Origin: an uncultured Acidobacteriota bacterium | GTDB taxonomy: Bacteria; Acidobacteriota; Terriglobia; Bryobacterales; Bryobacteraceae | Assembly: GCA_902825945.1 (NCBI GenBank) | Contig: CADECY010000058.1 | Span: 1-55,003, forward strand | DNA length: 55,003 nt | Direction of reading: 5' to 3' | Part shown: positions 27,701 through 32,907 of the stretch, piece by piece | Position numbering within the stretch: the stretch's first letter is position 1 | Layout: each line of letters begins with the position of its first letter | Notes under the pieces: model-generated | The model's database searches: none | The model's input: only the letters and a program-made list of their open reading frames with translations | What the model was told of the DNA's origin: nothing | Translations under genes and position numbers: made by a program

Positions 27701-28328
27701 CGGGTTTCCTCTTCGGATCGGCGATCGCGCGTCCGAGCGCGTCTTCGGCGATCTCCAGATACGCCTCGATCAGCAGGGGCGAAAGGTGCAGGGTGTCAGT
27801 GTTGTTGACGAAGCCGTCTTTCGATACCGCGTCAGGCGGGAGGATTTCGGTGAAGTCGTCTTCGAGACCGAGAAGTTCGCGCAAGGTGTTCCGGTACTGC
27901 GCGACCGTCAGCCGGCGCACGAGTCCATTTTTCGGCGACGGACGCAGGCGAGCGATTTCGAGTCCCTTCTGGGTCCACTCGGTGACGCGTTTGCGTTCCT
28001 CGGCTGTCGGTTGCGGCTGCCCCTTCGGGGGCATCGAACCGTTGGCCACACGATGCCGGACTCCCTGCCAGAAGCGGATGTGGGACTCGTCGAGCGATGC
28101 GTCCAGGTGATCCACTCGCACGCCGGCCATCGGGTTGTCGCCGTTGTGACAGCGGACGCAGTTCTTTTGCAGGAACGGCTTCACGTCGCTCTCGAACGGA
28201 GACGCGAGTGCCTTGACGGCGTCTTCAGGAACTTGAGCTTGAAGGAAATGACTCGAAACCAGCACACAGCCGGCGGACAAGATCGCGGCCGCCACAGCCG
28301 CCCGGACCTCACGGAATCTCAATGTCAC
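24717..28328 (-). CDS. Large DUF1587/LamG/DUF1592-type exported protein with two haem c motifs
   Basis: A 1203-residue protein starting at GTG 28328. It has a signal peptide, then a planctomycete cytochrome-c-like domain with CVRCH (residues 57-61). DUF1587 follows (about 138-200), and a LamG/concanavalin-like domain lies around 430-620 (GLGGHWSFDNEGKG, DEVRIYRRALSDAEI). The C-terminal half carries the DUF1595, DUF1592, DUF1588 and DUF1585 modules, including a second CXXCH (CQQCH) in NQTGCQQCHMKIDPWG. The LamG insertion suggests carbohydrate or surface binding. With the DUF1552 partner it forms the second planctomycete-type cassette in the window. The gene is divergent from the HEAT lipoprotein with 58 bases between starts. 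Confidence 0.92.
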   Translation of the reverse strand: MTLRFREVRAAVAAAILSAGCVLVSSHFLQAQVPEDAVKALASPFESDVKPFLQKNCVRCHNGDNPMAGVRVDHLDASLDESHIRFWQGVRHRVANGSMPPKGQPQPTAEERKRVTEWTQKGLEIARLRPSPKNGLVRRLTVAQYRNTLRELLGLEDDFTEILPPDAVSKDGFVNNTDTLHLSPLLIEAYLEIAEDALGRAIADPKRKPEIQNFRVDLAASVNPNPYPDPLILGANSLLLENKDVLVTQLTARKTFAFEPFFMRTKYRFIEGYQGNDTVRGWRDFDSIYHSVFACMRGSRGYPKGLAFSTVPEGLLLRPSIPNEEMFDQDGTYGPKANFKISLRELPDHGRFRVTVMAAKYDDGLLLDRGSFAQDGAGAITARASAKPLQVTIPKAGIYQVDVHPAARIEPASKPDTSGLTAGLGGHWSFDNEGKGKLEGNAKYAESPFGKALSVDGEQSALVVPRGPEMNVGEGDFTVSVWIHPNQLRRGGIVGLGAYNWAHGWYLDMPDNRGDLRIETAGPDTASNGGVQTPQGVIRTGVWQHVAAVVRRGAKDSTIYVNGYPVATGQIGKANLDNPKVDLHVGRIPGAARFRGEIDEVRIYRRALSDAEIQGLIEPGRQFATPPVEKPQEIRVTLGNRELNGTLTQPAFAAIRLEAGPLALSAANKGIRGLDRIVLTPLDPGHPLAKKVAVLEKRSPRLGVHLGLRRDCGSTFAPVGGPVTISNKKLTPYVFEGAIRNYPSPDVEKDNVNYLAGIREIAVRSEYTDGRDMPRLVIRSVEFEGPYYDTWPPRTHTNIFISSNPAAIIRSFATRAYRRPLEPGELEPLMAVFEKSSKAGRGFQDSIKDALQVVLTSPQFLFLAERSSTPGPEPIDDHELVSKLSYFLWNGPPDPAALNLASSGTLRKQLDSEADRMVNDARFSRFIREFASQWLALDKFQVLEPDRKRYPRLTRDVRTHLKQEPVQFLEHLIRNNLPVRNLVASDFVMADEAVASYYGFGDKVESGFQFVPVVHGRRELGGVLTQPAIMAGLSDGRDSNPVKRGAWLARRIIAEPPNDPPPNVPALKEDPAATLSLRERIEQHRNQTGCQQCHMKIDPWGVALEEFDASGRLKEHPADARSKLPDETEVTGVDDLRRYLAEDRIDQVAFSVLKHLTTYATGRTLTYNELDFLKRDGVKLRANGYRMRDMIHYVVNSKMFLEK

Positions 28329-28336
28329 GTGAAGTT

Positions 28337-28345
28337 ATCTTATCA
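28337..28345 (-). promoter_or_regulatory. Extended -10 promoter element of the DUF1592 gene
   Basis: Read on the minus strand, TGATAAGAT is an extended -10 (TGN plus TAAGAT). It ends eight bases before the GTG at 28328, so the transcript would have a leader of about two bases. No Shine-Dalgarno sequence is present, in keeping with leaderless translation. Confidence 0.5.
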
Positions 28346-28386
28346 TTTGACCTTGGAATCCGCCCGTTTTGGCCGATGGAAGAGCG

Positions 28387-29454
28387 ATGAAGCTCACATC
28401 GCACCTCGCACTCCTGGCCGCTGCCGTGGCCATCGCCGGATGCGGGCGTTGTCCGGGCGCCAGTCCGCTCGAACGGTACACCGCGCAACTGAGAGGTGAG
28501 TGCTGCCAGTTCTGCACCGAACCCACCGGCGCGCAGTTAGACCGTTCGTGTAAAGACCAAATCCCGCGCGGAGCGTGGTTGCGTCACCCCGAGTACGAGT
28601 GCCCGATGTGGGCGGCGGCCTGTCTCGGCGAAGAGGGTCCGGCCGCGGCTCCGGCTCTGATCGACGCGGCTCGCAACGGTCCGGACAACTTCGACACCGG
28701 CGACGGAGTCATTCCTGTGCGGGACACGATCCTGATTGCGCTGGGGAAGACGGGTAATGCGCAGGCGGTGCCCGTGCTGCTCGAAGCGCTCGCAGCCAAG
28801 CGTGGATCTCCCGAAGCAGCGCTCGAGGGGCTGACGTGGCTCGGGCCAGCGGCGCGCTCGGCGGTTCCGGCCATCCTGCCCTACTTGCAGGTGCGCGGCA
28901 GAGTTCGCGAATACACAGCGGAAGCACTCGGCGCAATCGGAGATCCGAGCGCGACACCAGCGCTCATCCAAGCTTTCGACCCAGATGACAAGGTCATGGT
29001 GCGGAAGGTGACGGACGCACTCTCGAAGATGGAGAGTGCCGCCTCCGCGGCTCTGCCGGTCCTGACGCGGCTGGTCAAGACCCAGCCGGATCACGAGGCC
29101 CACTTCGCGGTCCGTGCGGCGATTCGTGCCATCGCGGGCGCCGAGGCCGCGAACGCCCTGCCGAAGTCGTATGAGATGGTGACCGCCGAAATCTCGAAGC
29201 TGTTCCGGACGGTGGCTGCACGCCGTGGCATGAGGCGTCCGGCCGTGCGCATCGACGGAGTGAAGGACGAAGTCTCGGCAACTCTTCCGTCAGGCACGCG
29301 CGTCGAGATCCGGTTCGACAAGACCACCTGGATCGCGCGGCGCGCGGTGACGGGAACGATCACGGTGCACCGCGCGCAGAGCCCCGCGACGGAGTCGCGC
29401 TTCGCGGACATAGCGCAAGTGGAGAACCTGATCGATTCCGCTTTGGCGCAGTAG
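28387..29454 (+). CDS. HEAT-repeat lipoprotein
   Basis: A 355-residue protein with a lipoprotein signal peptide ending at a lipobox (AVAIAGC), so it should be membrane-anchored on the outside. A Cys-rich segment (GECCQFC, ECPMWAAAC) follows. Residues ~70-250 form HEAT-like helical repeats (ALIDAARNGPDN, AVPVLLEALAAKRGSPEAAL, AVPAILPYLQVRGRVREY, ATPALIQAFDPDDKVMVRKV, ALPVLTRLVKTQ). The C-terminal ~90 residues are beta-rich. Such proteins are usually protein-binding scaffolds. GGAAGAG lies upstream of the ATG. No operon partner is obvious. Confidence 0.85.
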   Translation: MKLTSHLALLAAAVAIAGCGRCPGASPLERYTAQLRGECCQFCTEPTGAQLDRSCKDQIPRGAWLRHPEYECPMWAAACLGEEGPAAAPALIDAARNGPDNFDTGDGVIPVRDTILIALGKTGNAQAVPVLLEALAAKRGSPEAALEGLTWLGPAARSAVPAILPYLQVRGRVREYTAEALGAIGDPSATPALIQAFDPDDKVMVRKVTDALSKMESAASAALPVLTRLVKTQPDHEAHFAVRAAIRAIAGAEAANALPKSYEMVTAEISKLFRTVAARRGMRRPAVRIDGVKDEVSATLPSGTRVEIRFDKTTWIARRAVTGTITVHRAQSPATESRFADIAQVENLIDSALAQ

Positions 29455-29508
29455 CAGCCCCTTGGATGCAACGGCGCGGGCCGCGTTGCGTCAATATAGA
29501 AAGAAGCT

Positions 29509-31344
29509 ATGTTCCGGTTCGCCGTCTGGGCTGCGCTGTCGGCCCCTCTGCTCGCGCAGACGTGTACCTCCGTCGCCACCTATTCCTCCTGCGATTTCGT
29601 CTTCGAAGCAGAAATCGGGGAGATGGCCGCGCATCCGAACCCGTACCTCACCGCGACCCTTCACGGCGAGTTCCGCTCACCGCGCCATCACACGCTGCTC
29701 GTCAACGGATTCTGGGACGGTGATCGGCGATTCGTGTTACGCTTCACGCCCACCGATCCCGGCGCGTGGGACTTCCGCGTCACCTCGAACATCGCCTCGA
29801 TCAACGGCAAAGTGGTCGCCTTCACCGCCAGCGATTCCGAGGCGCCCGGATTCCTGAAACCCGAGAACGTGCACGCCTGGGCTTACACCGAGTCACGCAT
29901 GGCGCACTTGTGGATGGGCGACACGAGCTATCGATTCCCTTGGATCGATCGCGCCGTCTTCGACCAGATGATCGAGGCGCGCGCCAAGCAGAAGTTCAAC
30001 CACATCCGCGGACTCGTGATGCATCCGGAAGAGAAGTACCGCAAGGCGTACCTGTCGCCGGACCAGCCGAACATCGCCCACTTCCGCGAACTCGATGCGC
30101 GCATCATCGCGATGAACCAGAAAGGCATCTTCGCCGACCTCGTTCTTGCCGGCGATCAGAACCACCTCGCCAACGTGTTTCCCACGAGACAACAGCGCGA
30201 ACGCTTCATCAAGTACGTGGCCGCGCGTTACTCGCCGATGATGATCACATGGCAGGGCGTGCAGGAGTTCGAAGAGTACACCGATGGCCGGGCGCTGCTC
30301 GGCGAGATCGGCGAGTACCTCAAGAAGTTCGACCCCTACAAGCATCCGCGCTCTACCCACACCACCGCTACCTCGGCGCCGCTGCTCTCCGATGGCTGGA
30401 TGACGCACGCGATCTATCAAACCTCCGCCACTGGGCTCGGCGCCATCGAGCGCCAGATCCTGACGGTTCCGCTCGTGAACGCGGAATTCGCCTACGAGGA
30501 TAGCGGCGCGGGCAAGTCGCACCCCCATCACGTCGACTCCGACACCTTTCGCAAGACCCTCTGGAACCAGACGATGAACGGCATGTATCCGACGTTCGGC
30601 AACACGGGCACTTACGGCGGCCGCAAGTTCGAGGTGGAGGCGAGGTATCTCGAATCGCCCGGGGCCAAGACGATGACGGCTTGGTACGACTTCTTCGCGC
30701 GCACGCGCTTCTGGGAGCTCCAGCCGTACTTCGAGGTCGATGGCGGGCGCGCGCTCGCGCTCGAAGGCATCGAGTATATCGTCTATGTGGAAAAGCCCGG
30801 AATCATCGAACTGGTGACCGAGAAAAAGGGTTACGAAGTCTACTGGTACCGGCCGGCGACGGGCGAAGTGATCAAGGACAAAAAGGACTACAAGGGCGAG
30901 CGGTTCACCGGCCAGCCGCCCGACCAGTCGAGCGATTGGGTGCTGCATTTGTCTCGCGACGGGCGCAAGGAAGGCATGCTCAAGTCATGGAAGTTCGAGT
31001 CGCGCCGCGTGCACAAGCAGGAGGTCGAGCGGACTCCGGCGAAGATTCCCTTCGTGATCGATTCACCGGCGGAAGATGCGATCCAAGCGGGCAAGCCCGT
31101 GCGATTCTCGTCGAAGCTGACGCGCGAGACCCGGGCATCGAAGGCGATGCTCTATGTCTGGACGATCGAAGCGACCGTCGATCATCAGGGATATCGCGTG
31201 ATCGGCACCACGCAATCGGGTGACTTCACCGTGCCCGCGTCGCTCTCGCGCAACTATCCGGCGGTGATCAATCTCCGGCTCTATGGCATCAACGCGAACG
31301 GCAAGGTCTATGCGCTCGACCGGGTGATGAGGGCCGATCGTTGA
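29509..31344 (+). CDS. Secreted DUF5060/DUF4038 glycoside-hydrolase-like protein
   Basis: A 611-residue protein with a signal peptide (MFRFAVWAALSAPLLAQ). An N-terminal Ig-like DUF5060 domain (about 25-105) contains VNGFWDGDRRFVLRFTPTDPGAWDFRV. A DUF4038-like TIM barrel follows (about 115-440). Candidate acidic catalytic residues are the Glu of WQGVQEFEEY and the Glu of LVNAEFAYE, at the ends of strands as expected for clan-A-like barrels. A beta-rich C-terminal domain completes it. The protein probably acts on a plant or microbial polysaccharide; the substrate is not predictable. Its stop overlaps the TTG start of tsaB as TTGA. Confidence 0.85.
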   Translation: MFRFAVWAALSAPLLAQTCTSVATYSSCDFVFEAEIGEMAAHPNPYLTATLHGEFRSPRHHTLLVNGFWDGDRRFVLRFTPTDPGAWDFRVTSNIASINGKVVAFTASDSEAPGFLKPENVHAWAYTESRMAHLWMGDTSYRFPWIDRAVFDQMIEARAKQKFNHIRGLVMHPEEKYRKAYLSPDQPNIAHFRELDARIIAMNQKGIFADLVLAGDQNHLANVFPTRQQRERFIKYVAARYSPMMITWQGVQEFEEYTDGRALLGEIGEYLKKFDPYKHPRSTHTTATSAPLLSDGWMTHAIYQTSATGLGAIERQILTVPLVNAEFAYEDSGAGKSHPHHVDSDTFRKTLWNQTMNGMYPTFGNTGTYGGRKFEVEARYLESPGAKTMTAWYDFFARTRFWELQPYFEVDGGRALALEGIEYIVYVEKPGIIELVTEKKGYEVYWYRPATGEVIKDKKDYKGERFTGQPPDQSSDWVLHLSRDGRKEGMLKSWKFESRRVHKQEVERTPAKIPFVIDSPAEDAIQAGKPVRFSSKLTRETRASKAMLYVWTIEATVDHQGYRVIGTTQSGDFTVPASLSRNYPAVINLRLYGINANGKVYALDRVMRADR

Positions 31345-32018
31345 CGCGGATCCTCGCGATCGACACCGCATCCGAATTCGCCAGTATCTGCCTTCTGACC
31401 GATGGAGCGGACCCGATGGAAGCGGTGATGCAGTCACCCGACGGCTTCGCGCACCTGCTGTTCGGTCAGTTGAAGGCCTTGCTCGAACGAGCCTCGCTGA
31501 CCATCGCCGATATCGACTGCTTCGCGGCGGGATCCGGCCCCGGATCGTTCACCGGAGTCCGGGTCGCGCTGTCGGCGGCGAAGGGATTGGCTGAGGCCGG
31601 GGGCAAGCCGATCGTCGCCGTGTCGAATCTGAAAGCTCTCGCCTGGCATGGTTCCGCTCCTCTGCGCGCGGCGCTGCTCGATGCGCGCCGGGGCGAGATC
31701 TACGGCGGGCTCTACTCCGCGGACCTCGAACCACAGGGTGAAGAGTGCGTGATGAAATTCCCCGATTGGATCGCGACTCTCCCGCGCGAAGACGTGGAGT
31801 TGGTGGCAACGGACTTCGCTCCGTTCACGGCCTCCGCTCCTCGGGCAATTCCGGTGATCGAAGCACCGCGATCTCTCGCAACGGCGATCGCGCGGATTGC
31901 GCTCGGCGAGTACCGGCGCGGACGCGCAGTGGACCCGGCCTCAGTGGACGCGAACTATGTTCGTAGGTCGGATGCCGAGCTGAATTGGAAGGATTCCCCT
32001 AGGACACCGGGTCCATAG
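31341..32018 (+). CDS. tsaB: tRNA threonylcarbamoyladenosine biosynthesis protein TsaB
   Basis: A 225-residue member of the ASKHA fold that supports TsaD in making t6A37 on ANN-decoding tRNAs in the cytoplasm. Family motifs: ILAIDTASEFASICL at the N terminus and AAGSGPGSFTGVRVALSAAKGLAEA near residue 55, plus LLDARRGEIYGGLY. The start is TTG 31341, overlapping the stop of the glycosidase-like gene by four bases. It is unusual to find this housekeeping gene coupled to a secreted-enzyme gene. The other partners (tsaD, tsaE) are not in the window. Confidence 0.93.
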   Translation: MTRILAIDTASEFASICLLTDGADPMEAVMQSPDGFAHLLFGQLKALLERASLTIADIDCFAAGSGPGSFTGVRVALSAAKGLAEAGGKPIVAVSNLKALAWHGSAPLRAALLDARRGEIYGGLYSADLEPQGEECVMKFPDWIATLPREDVELVATDFAPFTASAPRAIPVIEAPRSLATAIARIALGEYRRGRAVDPASVDANYVRRSDAELNWKDSPRTPGP

Positions 32019-32052
32019 CTCGATTCATTCCGGCACGGTAGTCTGTAGCGGG

Positions 32053-32454
32053 ATGGTCGCGGTCTTCATCACCGGGTTGTTTGCCGCCGCGTGGCTCGCG
32101 TTTGCGAGCCGCCGTGCGCTAGGCACACTTGGGGATCCGGTGGAGGGACCGGCCATTCCGGGCCGCCCGCCACGCTATCCGGAGGTCCGGAAGGACGTGG
32201 AACGCGCCAGCCGGGAGTCGCTCGAGATCCTGATCCACGAACTGGTGGACGATTTCGAGCGAGCCGGGCTCGCGTTCGTGGAGTACTGGAATCCCGGCGC
32301 GGATCTGCTGGCGCTCCGGTTCCGGCTGCTCCACGCGGCGGCTTCGGGACTCCGCGGAATTGCTCCGGGCGCCGCGCGGTGGGCGATTCTCGAGATGGCG
32401 GATATTGTGGAGTGGGGTTATCGCGGCGTCCGGTTCGTGCCGGTTTCGAAGTAG
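32053..32454 (+). CDS. Small membrane-anchored helical protein of unknown function
   Basis: A 133-residue protein with an N-terminal hydrophobic helix (VFITGLFAAAWLAFASRRA) and then about 90 mostly helical, charged residues (ASRESLEILIHELVDDFERAG, ARWAILEMADIVEWGY). No family recognised. It starts 34 bases after tsaB and may share its transcript. It lies just upstream of the template repeat, so I considered a DGR accessory (Avd) role, but the membrane helix and acidic composition do not fit the basic four-helix Avd. Confidence 0.65.
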   Translation: MVAVFITGLFAAAWLAFASRRALGTLGDPVEGPAIPGRPPRYPEVRKDVERASRESLEILIHELVDDFERAGLAFVEYWNPGADLLALRFRLLHAAASGLRGIAPGAARWAILEMADIVEWGYRGVRFVPVSK

Positions 32455-32492
32455 CCGCTCGAGCAGACGTGGCAGGCAGACTGGGGTCGCGC

Positions 32493-32498
32493 TATACT
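32493..32498 (+). promoter_or_regulatory. Candidate -10 (TATACT) for the template-repeat RNA
   Basis: The same hexamer as upstream of thrC, 22 bases before the template repeat. Transcription would start near 32505 and run through the repeat. The -35 region is poor (TGGCAG at 32470-32475, 17-base spacer). The call rests mainly on the hexamer and its position. Confidence 0.4.
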
Positions 32499-32520
32499 CG
32501 TCCCCGGGTTGGCAGCCGAT

Positions 32521-32631
32521 TTCGTGGCGGGTCGTGGAACAACAATCGTGACGACGCGGCCTGCGCCTTTCGCAACTACAACAACCCGGACAATCATAAC
32601 GATGGCCTCGGGTTCCGTGTTGCCAAGACTT
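32521..32631 (+). repeat. Template repeat (TR) of a diversity-generating retroelement
   Basis: This 111-base non-coding stretch matches the end of the NACHT-FGE gene (32910-33020, minus strand) with no gaps. There are 14 mismatches and every one falls on an adenine of this copy (9 A to G, 5 A to T). None of the 86 non-adenine positions differ. Read in the matching frame it has the AAC/AAT-rich codons of known DGR templates (SWNNNRDDAACAFRNYNNPD). It has no FGE domain upstream: similarity stops abruptly at 32521. The 3' segment from about 32598, GC-rich and nearly invariant, is the likely initiation-of-mutagenic-homing region. Confidence 0.95.
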
Positions 32632-32760
32632 CGCCGTGGCTCGTCGGTAGTGGCGGGCTTTGCCAGAATCCCCGGGATCAAGGTCGCGGGGCGTGTGCTG
32701 TGGGAAGTCCAGGCTGCTGGTCCTGCGCTGGCTGGATTGCCAGTCAGACGAAGATAGCTG

Positions 32761-32798
32761 GGCGGGCGGCGGGCCGGAATTCCGGTTGGCCGCCCGCC
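32761..32798. repeat. Large GC-rich hairpin between template and variable repeats
   Basis: GGCGGGCGGC (32761-32770) and GCCGCCCGCC (32789-32798) pair perfectly, and inside them CCGGAATTCCGG (32774-32785) is itself a palindrome. A short TTT follows on the plus strand. It could end the template-repeat RNA, or be a structural element of the retroelement; hairpins near variable repeats help homing in the Bordetella phage system. Function here is inference. Confidence 0.6.
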
Positions 32799-32861
32799 TT
32801 TCCAAAAATTCTCCCGGCTCCGCGCGGCGTCGCCGGATCTCTGTGCCTGCGGGCTTCGCGC

Positions 32862-32884
32862 GTTACCACAGTGCAAAGGGTAAC
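32862..32884. repeat. Small hairpin just downstream of the variable repeat
   Basis: GTTACC (32862-32867) and GGTAAC (32879-32884) pair across an 11-base loop, ending 23 bases beyond the stop of the target gene. The position resembles the cruciform element found after DGR variable repeats, but the stem is only six pairs. Confidence 0.35.
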
Positions 32885-32907
32885 AGGAGCAAAGTGAAAA
32901 GGGCAAA

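Noticed and set aside
32053..32454. Small protein next to the template as the DGR accessory protein Avd
   Set aside because: It has an N-terminal membrane helix, an acidic helical part and no Avd-like pattern; its spacing fits the tsaB operon better.
32521..32631. Template repeat as the tail of a dead FGE gene
   Set aside because: Similarity begins abruptly at 32521 with no FGE sequence upstream, and all 14 differences are at adenines of one copy, which random decay of a duplicate would not give.
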